NCBI RefSeq assembly: GCF_002776575.1
Contig: NZ_CP022548.1
Location: 2,061,001 to 2,125,000, forward strand
Direction: 5' to 3'
Origin: Sphingorhabdus sp. YGSMI21
GTDB taxonomy: Bacteria > Pseudomonadota > Alphaproteobacteria > Sphingomonadales > Sphingomonadaceae
DNA length: 64,000 bases
The notes under the pieces are model-generated. The model ran no database searches, was not told the origin of the DNA, and saw only the letters and a list, made by a program, of their open reading frames with translations. Shown here in pieces: positions 27,668-36,071 of this stretch. Numbering within the stretch: the stretch's first letter is position 1; each line of letters opens with the position of its first letter. A program made the translations under genes and the position numbers.

Positions 27668-28204
27668 ATGGGGTTAAGCAATATTGACCGGTTGAACGAC
27701 GGGCAGCGCGACTGCTTGCGACTGGTGCTGGCACATCTCAATTCGAAGGAAATTGCACGCGAGCTGGGCGTGTCCCCGCATACGGTGGATCAGAGATTGC
27801 GCACGGCCATGCGAATTTTGAACGTGCAGTCGCGTTTCGAGGCGGCGCGGAAATTCGCAGCCGAAAATCAGCAACAGTCGTATCAACCATTGATATATCA
27901 ATCGTCGACCGTTGAGCTCGCCGGTCAAACCAGCGAACAGGGATCGTCATCCGGGAGACCCAAGGACAGAAAAACCGGCGGAACGGATGATGGTGCGAAT
28001 GCGGATAGCGGCAGCGCTATCGTGGCTTTGGAGCAAGCCGAAATCACGCGCCGGCCGTTTCCCCTTCCACGTTTCCGTGGTGAGAAAAACCGACTTGCTA
28101 CGGTCGAGCGGTTGGGATGGATATTGGCCATTGCGATTGGATCCGCCTTATCTTTTGGCGGTTTGGTCGCAGGACTGGAAGCGCTTTCCCGGCTCAACGG
28201 ATAA
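27668..28204 (+). CDS. LuxR-type HTH protein with C-terminal membrane helix
   Basis: 178 residues. 'LNDGQRDCLRLVLAHLNSKEIARELGVSPHTVDQRLRTAMRILNV' is a LuxR/GerE HTH at residues about 8-55, with no receiver domain. A charged, Gly/Asp-rich linker (75-150) follows, and the last 25 residues form a membrane helix (GWILAIAIGSALSFGGLVAGLEAL). A membrane-tethered DNA-binding protein is implied. It heads a set of two small proteins and an NfrB/NfrA-like pair on the same strand, which it may regulate. Confidence 0.8.
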   Translation: MGLSNIDRLNDGQRDCLRLVLAHLNSKEIARELGVSPHTVDQRLRTAMRILNVQSRFEAARKFAAENQQQSYQPLIYQSSTVELAGQTSEQGSSSGRPKDRKTGGTDDGANADSGSAIVALEQAEITRRPFPLPRFRGEKNRLATVERLGWILAIAIGSALSFGGLVAGLEALSRLNG

Positions 28205-28293
28205 GCGGCACCCCCCTCCGGCCAACGCATTCGCCCGATTACGATTTCGCACGAATACACGTGTGATCTTGCAGCCTGAGGAAAGGAACGAAG

Positions 28294-28653
28294 ATGCTAA
28301 AACAACGACGAGACGCAGCCGAGAATTTGGCGAAAAGACTCTTTGCAGCGGAACAGGCCATCGACGACGCAATATGCAGAGTGTCTGATCTGGCCGGATA
28401 TATGCCGGTTGCACGGACGAACGCCGGACTCTCGGCTGTTGTCGGACAGAATGCAATAGCCCAGGCGGCGGAGAGCCTGTCTGCACTGGTTGCGGCGAGA
28501 GGCCATCTGGTGTCGACCCACAACCATCTGGCCGAAACGCGAGACCAGATCGGCCTGCGAACGATGGCGATGGGGAGCACCGGCGCAAAGCCAGCAGAAC
28601 TTGCTCGGACAAAGGACGAGAACATCGTCAATATGGCAGACCATGCAGCCTAG
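28294..28653 (+). CDS. Small helical hypothetical protein downstream of LuxR-HTH gene
   Basis: 119 residues from an ATG preceded by a good ribosome site (AGGAAAGG). It is almost wholly helical: 'RRDAAENLAKRLFAAEQAIDDAICRVSDLAGYM' then 'QAAESLSALVAARGHLVSTHNHLAETRDQIGLR', which looks like a helical hairpin or coiled coil. No signal peptide. I do not recognise a named family, though a similar gene after such LuxR-HTH genes is common in sphingomonads by my recollection. The role is unknown. Confidence 0.6.
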   Translation: MLKQRRDAAENLAKRLFAAEQAIDDAICRVSDLAGYMPVARTNAGLSAVVGQNAIAQAAESLSALVAARGHLVSTHNHLAETRDQIGLRTMAMGSTGAKPAELARTKDENIVNMADHAA

Positions 28654-28715
28654 CCTCTCACTAATTAGGTTGTCTCAATTGAAGATAGGCTTGGTCAAGA
28701 ACTAGATATGACACA

Positions 28716-29159
28716 GTGATCTTCAACACGATCTGGGCCTACCTTTATTATATGTTTCTGTTCGCCTGTTGCGGATATGCAATATTGCGCGGCGCGCGTT
28801 CGGAATATCTCGGAGCGACGATTATGATATTTGGATCATTATCTACCCTGGCGGTTGCTCGCTCTTTCGGAAGTTCGTGGGCTAAATTGGAAGTTGGAAT
28901 ATTTGTCGTTGATGTCGTGGCGCTCTTTGCGCTGATTTGGCTGTCACTTAAATCAAGTCGTTTCTGGCCGCTGTGGGCAACAGCCTTTCACCTGCTTGCC
29001 GTAACAACTCATACAGCGATGACTGTGGCGCCACAAATAACTCCCCGAGCATTGGGGACGGGAGCTGTCTTCTGGGCTTATCCGATGCTGCTCGCGCTGG
29101 CGATCGGATCCCGTGAGAACAAGCCTTCGCTGAGGGCGCGCGCGATCAGGTCCGGTTAG
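28716..29159 (+). CDS. Small hypothetical membrane protein
   Basis: 147 residues from a GTG with a weak ribosome site; an ATG at 28752 is the alternative. Four membrane helices are visible (about 3-22, 30-50, 58-78, 83-105 and a last one near 118-135). It carries no catalytic motif I recognise. It sits between the small helical protein and the glycosyltransferase, all in the same direction. Confidence 0.6.
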   Translation: MIFNTIWAYLYYMFLFACCGYAILRGARSEYLGATIMIFGSLSTLAVARSFGSSWAKLEVGIFVVDVVALFALIWLSLKSSRFWPLWATAFHLLAVTTHTAMTVAPQITPRALGTGAVFWAYPMLLALAIGSRENKPSLRARAIRSG

Positions 29160-29242
29160 GATGGACAAGCAGTAGACCAGTGAAATCTTGATCATTTTGG
29201 AGATTATCTCGCAGAGGCACCGCTTTTGCGAACACCCGGAGT

Positions 29243-30676
29243 ATGTCCATGGCAAGCGATCAATTTCTGCCGTTTCTCGATGTCCTGCAGAAGGAATTGC
29301 TGCTGTTCGCCAGCCTGTCCTTCCTGATCGGTGCGGTCGACGATCTTCTGTTTGATGGCCTGTGGCTCTTTCACAGATTGAAACGCAGACTGTTCGTCTA
29401 TTCGCGCCACCAACGGGTGACCGTCGAAAATCTCGAAAATCCGTCCCCCGATAGCCGTATGGCGATCTTTGTACCGGCCTGGAAAGAGGCCGCGGTCATC
29501 GGTCCGATGCTGCGCCGCTGTCTGCAACAGTGGACCGAAAGCGACTACCGGATTTACGTGGGATGCTATCCCAATGATGCCGAAACGGTCGCAGCCGTGG
29601 CAGCGGCATCCCGGGGGTGCGAAAAGGTCAGGCTGGTCGTCTGCCGGCGGGACGGACCGACCACCAAGGCCGATTGCCTCAATCATCTCTGGGATGCTCT
29701 CTGCCGCGACGAGATTGAGGAAAACAGCAATTATGCCGCGATCATTCTGCATGATGCGGAAGATATCGTGCACTCCGAAGCATTGAAACTGTTCAGACAT
29801 CTGATTGGACGCGCTGTATTGATCCAGTTGCCCGTCATCCCCCGACGGGCCAAGAGATCGCGCTGGGTCGCCGGCCATTATGGCGATGAGTTTGCCGAAT
29901 TGCACGGCAAGCAAATGGTGCTGCGGGAGGCGCTCGGCGCGTCCATACCTTCCGCCGGTGTCGGCTGCGCCTTTGCCAGGGAAGGGCTGCAGAAACTATC
30001 GGTGAGAACCCGGGGCAAACCCTTTGATGCGGGCAGCCTGACCGAAGATTACGAACTGGGGCTGCATCTGACCGGTGGAGAGGCCCGGGGCATTTTTGCC
30101 CGGTTGCGCGACCGGAACGGGCAGCTGGTCGCCACCCAGGAATTCTTCCCGGAAAAGCTGGAAGACGCCATACGCCAGAAAAGCCGCTGGATGGCCGGCA
30201 TTTCCCTGTCCGGATGGGACCGGCTGGGCTGGCAGAACAGCTGGCGGGAAAACTGGATGCGCCTGCGCGATCGCAAGGCCAGCTTTGCTGCCATAATCGT
30301 CGCCATTGCCTATATCGCCATCATCCTGATGGGCCTGTTGCAGCTCGCCGGGATGACTGGAATCTACCAGCCCCGGCCCGTGTCCGCTATTCTGGAGACA
30401 TTGCTGTTTCTCAATTTCGGCTTTCTGCTGTGGCGTCTGCTGATGAAATTCTGCTTCGTCTTTTCGCTATACGGGTTGCGCGAGGCATTTTTGTCAATAC
30501 CGCGGACGGTCGTGGCGAATCTGATCAATATCATGGCAGTGTGGCGCGCGCTCAGCCAATATATCAGCCAGCTGGCCGGCCAGCCCGCCCAATGGGAAAA
30601 AACCAGCCATTTCTATCCCGACGCCCGTGATGTCCAGCAACTCCGACCGCAAACCACCGCGGGCGGTCGAGGCTGA
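29243..30676 (+). CDS. NfrB-like membrane glycosyltransferase (GT2)
   Basis: 477 residues. A first membrane helix region (about 20-45) is followed by a GT2 catalytic domain: 'MAIFVPAWKEAAVIGPML', DxD-type acid in HDAEDIV (170-176), the catalytic acidic pair in TEDYELG (267-273) and QKSRW (312-316), the QxxRW motif of processive transferases. Three or four C-terminal helices follow (about 340-440). It matches NfrB, the inner-membrane enzyme needed for the phage N4 glycan receptor in E. coli, but lacks NfrB's long C-terminal cyclic-di-GMP-binding MshEN domain (E. coli NfrB is about 745 residues). The next gene overlaps it by 47 bp. Confidence 0.8.
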   Translation: MSMASDQFLPFLDVLQKELLLFASLSFLIGAVDDLLFDGLWLFHRLKRRLFVYSRHQRVTVENLENPSPDSRMAIFVPAWKEAAVIGPMLRRCLQQWTESDYRIYVGCYPNDAETVAAVAAASRGCEKVRLVVCRRDGPTTKADCLNHLWDALCRDEIEENSNYAAIILHDAEDIVHSEALKLFRHLIGRAVLIQLPVIPRRAKRSRWVAGHYGDEFAELHGKQMVLREALGASIPSAGVGCAFAREGLQKLSVRTRGKPFDAGSLTEDYELGLHLTGGEARGIFARLRDRNGQLVATQEFFPEKLEDAIRQKSRWMAGISLSGWDRLGWQNSWRENWMRLRDRKASFAAIIVAIAYIAIILMGLLQLAGMTGIYQPRPVSAILETLLFLNFGFLLWRLLMKFCFVFSLYGLREAFLSIPRTVVANLINIMAVWRALSQYISQLAGQPAQWEKTSHFYPDARDVQQLRPQTTAGGRG

Positions 30677-31802
30677 GCTTTTGCCGGCGACCACTGCCGG
30701 GGCGCCTTTGCGGGCAATGGCCAGTCTGGCGGCGATCTGGATAGTGGTACGTCTGTTCGCATGGCAGAGTCCGGCTAATATCGCTTCGAAGCCTTTGGAG
30801 CCGGCAGGCAACAATGCAGCGCAACAGGTTGTGAAAAGCTGGCGTCAGCCGGGTCCTGCACGGTCATTGGCCTTACCGATCGAGAGCGGGCGCGACGGCG
30901 AAGGCCATTCCGATCACGACAATCTCTCCATTGCGCGGAGTGATACAGGCGAGTTTCCGGTGACAGAGGCGCGGGTGCCAGTCGTGCCGGTTCGCTCACT
31001 CTGGCGGTGGCAGGACCCAGAGGAAGTCCGCGGTTTCTTCCTACCTGCCGCATTCACCCCGAATGAAGCGGCATCCCGTGATCGCGTCGGTACGGGGCCG
31101 CCTTTTTCGCACCCGCCCGACCTTCATCGAGACGCCCGCTTCGCCGCCTATTTCTGGATTTTCGCGCGGCAAAACTCGCACGCGGAGGAGAGGCTGCAAC
31201 TGCATGTCGGGCAATCGCCGGCCAATGGTCAATATGGTGGCAGTCAGGCCGGCGCGATCTTATCCTATCGGCTATTGGACCGGCCGTTGCCGGAACTGTC
31301 GGTCTATGGCCGGTTCTCCGCCGCGCTAAATCCGTGGAGCCAGAAGGAGATCGCGCTGGGCACCCGCCTCCGGCCGGTCCGGGACCTGCCCATCGCCCTG
31401 CAGGCTGAGCAACGTTTTGATGCCGGGCAGGGGAACTCTTCGGGGACCGCTTTTCTTGTGACAGGCGGCAGTGGTCCGGATCATATCGCGGAAAAATTTG
31501 TGCTCGAGACCTATGCCCAGGGTGGCTATATTCTGGGCCGGAATGAAAGCTATTTCTTTGACGGGGCAGCGACTCTGCAACGACCGATAGCGGAACGCGG
31601 AGCGGCGAGGCTTTCCCTTGGTCCCGGCGCCTGGGCCGGTGGTCAACGCGATATCCACCGCGTCGATGTTGGCCCCCGCCTCGGTCTGGCCCTCCCCGTC
31701 GGCCCGATATCCGCGCGCCTCGCTATTGACTGGCGGGTGCGGGTGGCGGGGAATGCCAAGCCCGGCAACGGAGCGGCCCTGACCGTCTCGTCGGGCTTTT
31801 GA
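30630..31802 (+). CDS. NfrA C-terminal-like protein (outer-membrane barrel type)
   Basis: 390 residues from the ATG at 30630 (a GTG at 30627 also fits). An N-terminal membrane helix lies at about 30-45, followed by a Pro/Gly-rich spacer. From about residue 160 on, 'GQYGGSQAGAILSYRLLD...PELSVYGRFSAAL' and a series of alternating strands ('RPLPELSVYGRFS', 'ALQAEQRF', 'LETYAQGGYI', 'LGPGAWAGGQ', 'VGPRLGLALPVG', 'ISARLAIDWRVRVAG') look like the C-terminal domain of NfrA, the outer-membrane part of the N4 glycan receptor. E. coli NfrA is far longer with TPRs, so only its last part is represented. The 47-bp overlap with the GT gene shows translational coupling. Confidence 0.65.
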   Translation: MSSNSDRKPPRAVEAELLPATTAGAPLRAMASLAAIWIVVRLFAWQSPANIASKPLEPAGNNAAQQVVKSWRQPGPARSLALPIESGRDGEGHSDHDNLSIARSDTGEFPVTEARVPVVPVRSLWRWQDPEEVRGFFLPAAFTPNEAASRDRVGTGPPFSHPPDLHRDARFAAYFWIFARQNSHAEERLQLHVGQSPANGQYGGSQAGAILSYRLLDRPLPELSVYGRFSAALNPWSQKEIALGTRLRPVRDLPIALQAEQRFDAGQGNSSGTAFLVTGGSGPDHIAEKFVLETYAQGGYILGRNESYFFDGAATLQRPIAERGAARLSLGPGAWAGGQRDIHRVDVGPRLGLALPVGPISARLAIDWRVRVAGNAKPGNGAALTVSSGF

Positions 31803-31905
31803 TCCGGCGACGATGCATTCCAGCCCGTCGATCGGATTGAATTCGCACCCGCAAGGCAGCAACGCCCTTTATCCCGTAACAAAAAGAGATTAGTCCAGTG
31901 GTTAT

Positions 31906-32820
31906 ATGGACATATATCTGCCAATCGCCAATTTATCGGTTAATGCGTTCGTCATCATCCTTCTCGGCGGGCTGGTGGGCATATTATCCGGCATGTTTGG
32001 CGTTGGCGGCGGATTTCTTACCACGCCGCTGCTGATCTTTTACGGAATCCCGCCAACGGTCGCCGCCGCGTCTGCCTCTACCCAGGTCACCGGCGCCAGC
32101 ATTTCGGGTGTTGCCGCACATATGCGCCGCAAGGGCGTCGATTTCCGGATGGGCGCGATATTGGTGGCCGGCGGCATCGTCGGCACAATTGTAGGAACCG
32201 GGCTGTTCCAGATTCTGCAGACCTGGGGCCAGATCGATACCGTCATCAATGTCCTCTACGTCCTGATGCTGTCCAGTATCGGTGGTCTGATGTTCAAGGA
32301 GTCCCTGCAGAGCGTTCGCGCCTTTCGTGCCGGCAAGCCGTTGCCGGCCCGCAAGCGACGTCATCACCCGCTTGTGGCCAATCTTCCCTTTCGCTGGCGC
32401 TTTTACCGGTCCGGTCTGTATATTTCGCCAATCGCCCCCTTCGTGCTTGGCCTGCTCACCGGCATATTGACCATGTTGCTGGGTGTCGGTGGCGGTTTCA
32501 TCATGGTACCGGCGATGCTTTACCTGCTTGGCATGGGCGCACAGGTCGTGGTGGGGACCTCGCTGTTCCAGATCCTGTTTGTTACCATCGCTTCGACGAT
32601 GATGCACAGCATGACCACGCGAGCGGTGGATATCGTGCTGGCCTCGCTGTTGCTGCTCGGAAGCGTGACGGGCGCACAACTCGGTGCAAAATTCGCCCAG
32701 CGGATGCGCCCTGAATATCTGCGTCTGGCGCTGGCATCCATGGTGCTGCTGGTTGCAATACGGATGGCATTGGGTCTGGGGTTCCAGCCGGCCGAAATCT
32801 ACACGGTCCAGATCCTGTGA
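31906..32820 (+). CDS. TauE/SafE family sulfite exporter-like permease
   Basis: 304 residues, with two repeated halves: 'FGVGGGFLTTPLLIFYGIPPTVAAASAS' near residue 30 and 'LGVGGGFIMVPAMLYLLGMGAQVVVGTS' near residue 195, the family's inverted repeat motif, with about eight membrane helices. TauE/SafE proteins export sulfite or organosulfonates across the inner membrane. The TIGR02186 gene overlaps its stop by four bases (GTGA), so the two are coupled. Confidence 0.9.
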   Translation: MDIYLPIANLSVNAFVIILLGGLVGILSGMFGVGGGFLTTPLLIFYGIPPTVAAASASTQVTGASISGVAAHMRRKGVDFRMGAILVAGGIVGTIVGTGLFQILQTWGQIDTVINVLYVLMLSSIGGLMFKESLQSVRAFRAGKPLPARKRRHHPLVANLPFRWRFYRSGLYISPIAPFVLGLLTGILTMLLGVGGGFIMVPAMLYLLGMGAQVVVGTSLFQILFVTIASTMMHSMTTRAVDIVLASLLLLGSVTGAQLGAKFAQRMRPEYLRLALASMVLLVAIRMALGLGFQPAEIYTVQIL

Positions 32821-33590
32821 ACCAGAGCCGGCGCCTTTTGCCCCGCTTGCTTGCGCTTTTCGGCATCGCCCTGCTGACCGTCGGCGCGACGCCGGTGCTG
32901 GTTCCCGAAGTGTCGCAAGACCGGATCAGCATCAAGGGCGATTTCAACGGGGCACAATTGCTGCTTTTTGGTGCCATTACCTACCCGCCGGGTACTCGCA
33001 ACACCGATCGGGCCGATATCGTGGTCGTGCTCAAGGGGCCGGTCGAATCGATCGTCGTGCGCGAAAAGCAGCAGATCGCCGGGATCTGGATTAACGCGGC
33101 GAGCAGCGAGTTTCGGTCTGCCCCCGGCTTTTACGCGGTAGCATCCTCCAAGCCGCTCGACGAGATTGTCGATGGCAAGACCGCAGATATTTATGAATTA
33201 GGCCTGCACCATTTGCAGCTTTCTCCGGCCGGAGCGATCGACAGCCGCGAGCTGGACCGCTTTGTCGACGGGCTGGTCGACCTGAATTCGCGGGGCAATT
33301 TGTTCAAGAACCTGCCGAACAGCGTCAAGATCACCAACAGCGTACTATATCAGGCGCGGATCAACCTGCCGGCGAGCGTACCGGTGGGAGATTATACGGC
33401 GGAAACCTTTCTGGTCATCGATGGTCGGGTGGAGGCGGCCGAGGTCAAAGAGATCACCATCGAAAAGACGGGGATGGGGCGTTTCATCACCAATATGGCC
33501 CAGAATTACGGCTTTCTCTACGGACTTATCGCCGTGCTCATTTCGGTCGTACTCGGCTGGTCAGCGGGCTATTTGTTCCGCAAGATGTAA
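32817..33590 (+). CDS. TIGR02186 family protein (partner of TauE)
   Basis: 257 residues from a GTG overlapping the TauE stop by four bases. A signal peptide-like start (LLPRLLALFGIALLTVGATP) leads to a periplasmic beta-rich domain ('VPEVSQDRISIKGDFNGAQLLLFGAITYP') and a C-terminal membrane helix (LYGLIAVLISVVLGWSAGYL). This matches TIGR02186, an uncharacterised alphaproteobacterial family which normally accompanies a TauE/SafE permease. Both are likely to be a two-part exporter with a periplasmic accessory domain; that is inferred from synteny and topology. Confidence 0.85.
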   Translation: MNQSRRLLPRLLALFGIALLTVGATPVLVPEVSQDRISIKGDFNGAQLLLFGAITYPPGTRNTDRADIVVVLKGPVESIVVREKQQIAGIWINAASSEFRSAPGFYAVASSKPLDEIVDGKTADIYELGLHHLQLSPAGAIDSRELDRFVDGLVDLNSRGNLFKNLPNSVKITNSVLYQARINLPASVPVGDYTAETFLVIDGRVEAAEVKEITIEKTGMGRFITNMAQNYGFLYGLIAVLISVVLGWSAGYLFRKM

Positions 33591-33702
33591 TGCTCGCTCG
33601 ATCGCGGGTACCGCTGGGCAGCCTTTCTGGTGCTCCAGTAAATCTTCTTTAACCATGATCGACTAGTCCGGTGTTCTGACCAGCAAAACAGGAAAAACAC
33701 CA

Positions 33703-35406
33703 ATGTCCGATATGGGTTCTCATAATTTTCCCGCCGCAAGGCCTCTTGCGGATTCCGAAGTCGAACCGATAGAGGATGAGAATCAGGGGGCCATCTCGCA
33801 GCGCAGCGAAAGCCACAAGATTGGCGAAGTCATCGAAATCGCCGGATCGGGTTCCAAAATTATCATGGACACCGCCGTGCTCGCGGGACTTATGGACCAT
33901 AGCGATCCGACCGTGAAAATGGCAGGGCAAGTCGGTAGTCAGGTCAAGATCCGTGTCGGCCAGACATGGCTGCTCGCCAATATCCGCACCCAGAGGCTGT
34001 TTGAAGGCCAGACCGGGCTTGTGGTGGCCGAGATCGATTTTCTCGGCGAGGGCGACGAGGAAAAACTGACCGGCCAGATCTATAATTTCCGCCGCGGTGT
34101 GACCCGCTACCCGACCCCGGCTTCGGTGGTCTATGCCGTGACGACAGCCGATCTCAAGCAGATCTATGCCTCTGACGGTCGCGCCAATGTAGAGGTTGGC
34201 ACCGTCTACCCGACAGACGATATCCGCGGCGCGCTCTACGTTGACGCCATGCTCGGCAAGCATTTCGCGCTTCTCGGTTCGACCGGTACCGGTAAATCGA
34301 CAGCAGCAGCGCTGATTCTCCATAAAATCTGCGATCTTGCGCCCGAAGGCCATATCCTGATGATCGATCCACACGGTGAATATTCGGCGGCCTTCAAGGA
34401 TAATGGGAAATTGTTCGATGTGAACAATCTGAATCTTCCCTATTGGTTGATGAATTTCCGCGAACATTGCGAAGTGTTCGTCCAGTCCAGGGGTGACGCC
34501 AAGCAGATGGACTGTGATATTCTGGCCAAATGTCTGCTGGCGGCAAAGGCCAAGAACCAGGGGGCCGCCAATATCACCAAGCTGACCGTGGATTCACCGG
34601 TTCCCTATCTGTTGTCCGATCTGACAACGATTCTGCAGAATGAAATGGGCAAGCTCGACAAGGCTACCAACAGCGCGCCCTATCAGCGGCTGAAATCGAA
34701 AATCGACGAAATCAAGGCCGATCCGCGGTACAGCTTCATGTTCTCCGGCATGCTCGTCGGCGATACAATGGCGGCGTTTCTCGCCAAGATTTTCCGGCTG
34801 CCTTCCGAGGGCAAACCGATTTCGATCATCGATGTTTCGGCGATGCCGTCCGAGATCACGCCGACGGTGGTTTCCGTTCTCAGCCGGCTGGTGTTCGACT
34901 ATGCGATCTGGGCCCGTAATGAGGCGCAGCGGCCGATGCTTCTGGTCTGCGAGGAAGCGCATCGCTACATCCCCAATGACGATGTTGCCGAGGAAAGCAG
35001 CGTCCGCGACATCCTAAGCAGGATCGCCAAGGAAGGCCGGAAATACGGGGTTTCTCTGGGTTTGATCACCCAGCGTCCGTCAGATCTGGCCGAAGGGGTG
35101 CTCTCGCAGTGCGGCACCATCCTGTCGATGCGTCTCAACAATGACCGCGATCAGGCCTTCGTAAAGGCCGCAATGCCGGAAGGCGCGCGCGGATTTCTCG
35201 ACTCCATTCCCGCCTTGCGCAACCGCGAAGTGATCTGCTGTGGCGAAGGCGTCGCCATACCGATCCGCGTTGCGCTGGATACGCTCATCGAAGAGCGCCG
35301 TCCGGCCTCGGAAGATCCCATATTCTCCGACCTGTGGCGCGAACATGGCGGCGAGGAAGAGATCATCCAGCGGGTTATCAAGCGCTGGAGAGCGCAGGGC
35401 CGGTAA
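33703..35406 (+). CDS. herA: HerA-type ATPase/helicase (DUF87)
   Basis: 567 residues. An N-terminal HAS-barrel-like beta domain (about 38-130, 'IGEVIEIAGSGSKIIMD') precedes a FtsK/HerA ATPase core. Walker A is GSTGTGKST (192-200); Walker B reads 'HILMIDPHGEYSAAF'; a second acidic box lies in 'MLLVCEEAHRYI'; the arginine-finger region is 'RIAKEGRKYGVSLGLITQRPSDLAEG'. HerA forms a hexameric DNA translocase, usually with NurA nuclease. No NurA gene is adjacent; stand-alone HerA-like proteins are common in alphaproteobacteria, so its role in repair is likely but not shown. Confidence 0.9.
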   Translation: MSDMGSHNFPAARPLADSEVEPIEDENQGAISQRSESHKIGEVIEIAGSGSKIIMDTAVLAGLMDHSDPTVKMAGQVGSQVKIRVGQTWLLANIRTQRLFEGQTGLVVAEIDFLGEGDEEKLTGQIYNFRRGVTRYPTPASVVYAVTTADLKQIYASDGRANVEVGTVYPTDDIRGALYVDAMLGKHFALLGSTGTGKSTAAALILHKICDLAPEGHILMIDPHGEYSAAFKDNGKLFDVNNLNLPYWLMNFREHCEVFVQSRGDAKQMDCDILAKCLLAAKAKNQGAANITKLTVDSPVPYLLSDLTTILQNEMGKLDKATNSAPYQRLKSKIDEIKADPRYSFMFSGMLVGDTMAAFLAKIFRLPSEGKPISIIDVSAMPSEITPTVVSVLSRLVFDYAIWARNEAQRPMLLVCEEAHRYIPNDDVAEESSVRDILSRIAKEGRKYGVSLGLITQRPSDLAEGVLSQCGTILSMRLNNDRDQAFVKAAMPEGARGFLDSIPALRNREVICCGEGVAIPIRVALDTLIEERRPASEDPIFSDLWREHGGEEEIIQRVIKRWRAQGR

Positions 35407-35534
35407 TCCCTGGCCGGCAGTTTATCCATTTTCCTCGGCTGTTGATCGATAGCGGCTGTCAAAATTCCATGCATCGATTACGTCTGTAGTCATCGGCTGT
35501 GCGTCGGGCACAGCAGAGTGATATGGAGAAACCG

Positions 35535-35969
35535 ATGGTTTATAAACGCTTTTTTCCACTGATTGCCGGACTGGGCTTGGTCGCAGTGTCGATAGTGCCG
35601 GCAATGGCCATTCATGCGCGTGATGCGGATCAGGAACGCGACAAGACGTGGAGTGAAACGCTCGCCCGGGATATCAAGGCACAGGTGAAGGCCAGTATGA
35701 CCGAGGGCGCCGATGGTATGGAAAATGGCGCGGAGGAGATGCTGCGGGGCGCCGACCAGATGGAAGCCTATGCAGACCGGCTGGAGAGTGATGCGGAATT
35801 CCGCGAACGCGAAGCTGCCAGACAGAATGCACGCGGAGACCGGAAAATTACGGCCCAGAAACTACTGGAAAGCGCGCCGAAGATGCGCCGCGGTGCGGAA
35901 AAGATGCGCAAGGGAGCGGAGCGGATGCGCGCTGCCGCGGAAAAGATGCGGCGCGGCGAGAGCGGTTAA
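35535..35969 (+). CDS. Exported hypothetical protein with heptad repeats
   Basis: 144 residues from the ATG at 35535, chosen for its ribosome site (GGAGA 8 bases upstream) and because it opens a signal peptide (VYKRFFPLIAGLGLVAVSIVPAMA). The mature part is extremely helical and charged. Near the end, four seven-residue units follow one another (KMRRGAE, KMRKGAE, RMRAAAE, KMRRGES), and a related 'MENGAEEMLRGADQMEAYADRLES' series occurs earlier. It looks like an exported coiled-coil/apolipoprotein-like protein. I do not recognise a family. It is next to herA but separated by about 130 bp. Confidence 0.75.
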   Translation: MVYKRFFPLIAGLGLVAVSIVPAMAIHARDADQERDKTWSETLARDIKAQVKASMTEGADGMENGAEEMLRGADQMEAYADRLESDAEFREREAARQNARGDRKITAQKLLESAPKMRRGAEKMRKGAERMRAAAEKMRRGESG

Positions 35970-36071
35970 GCGAAGTCCCGCAAGCGGATGATTCCGCCCC
36001 TGCGGGCATCCGGTTCCAGGTAACCAGTAGAGGCTGGCCTGCGCAGACCTTCCCTTTCTGCTCAGGAGATA

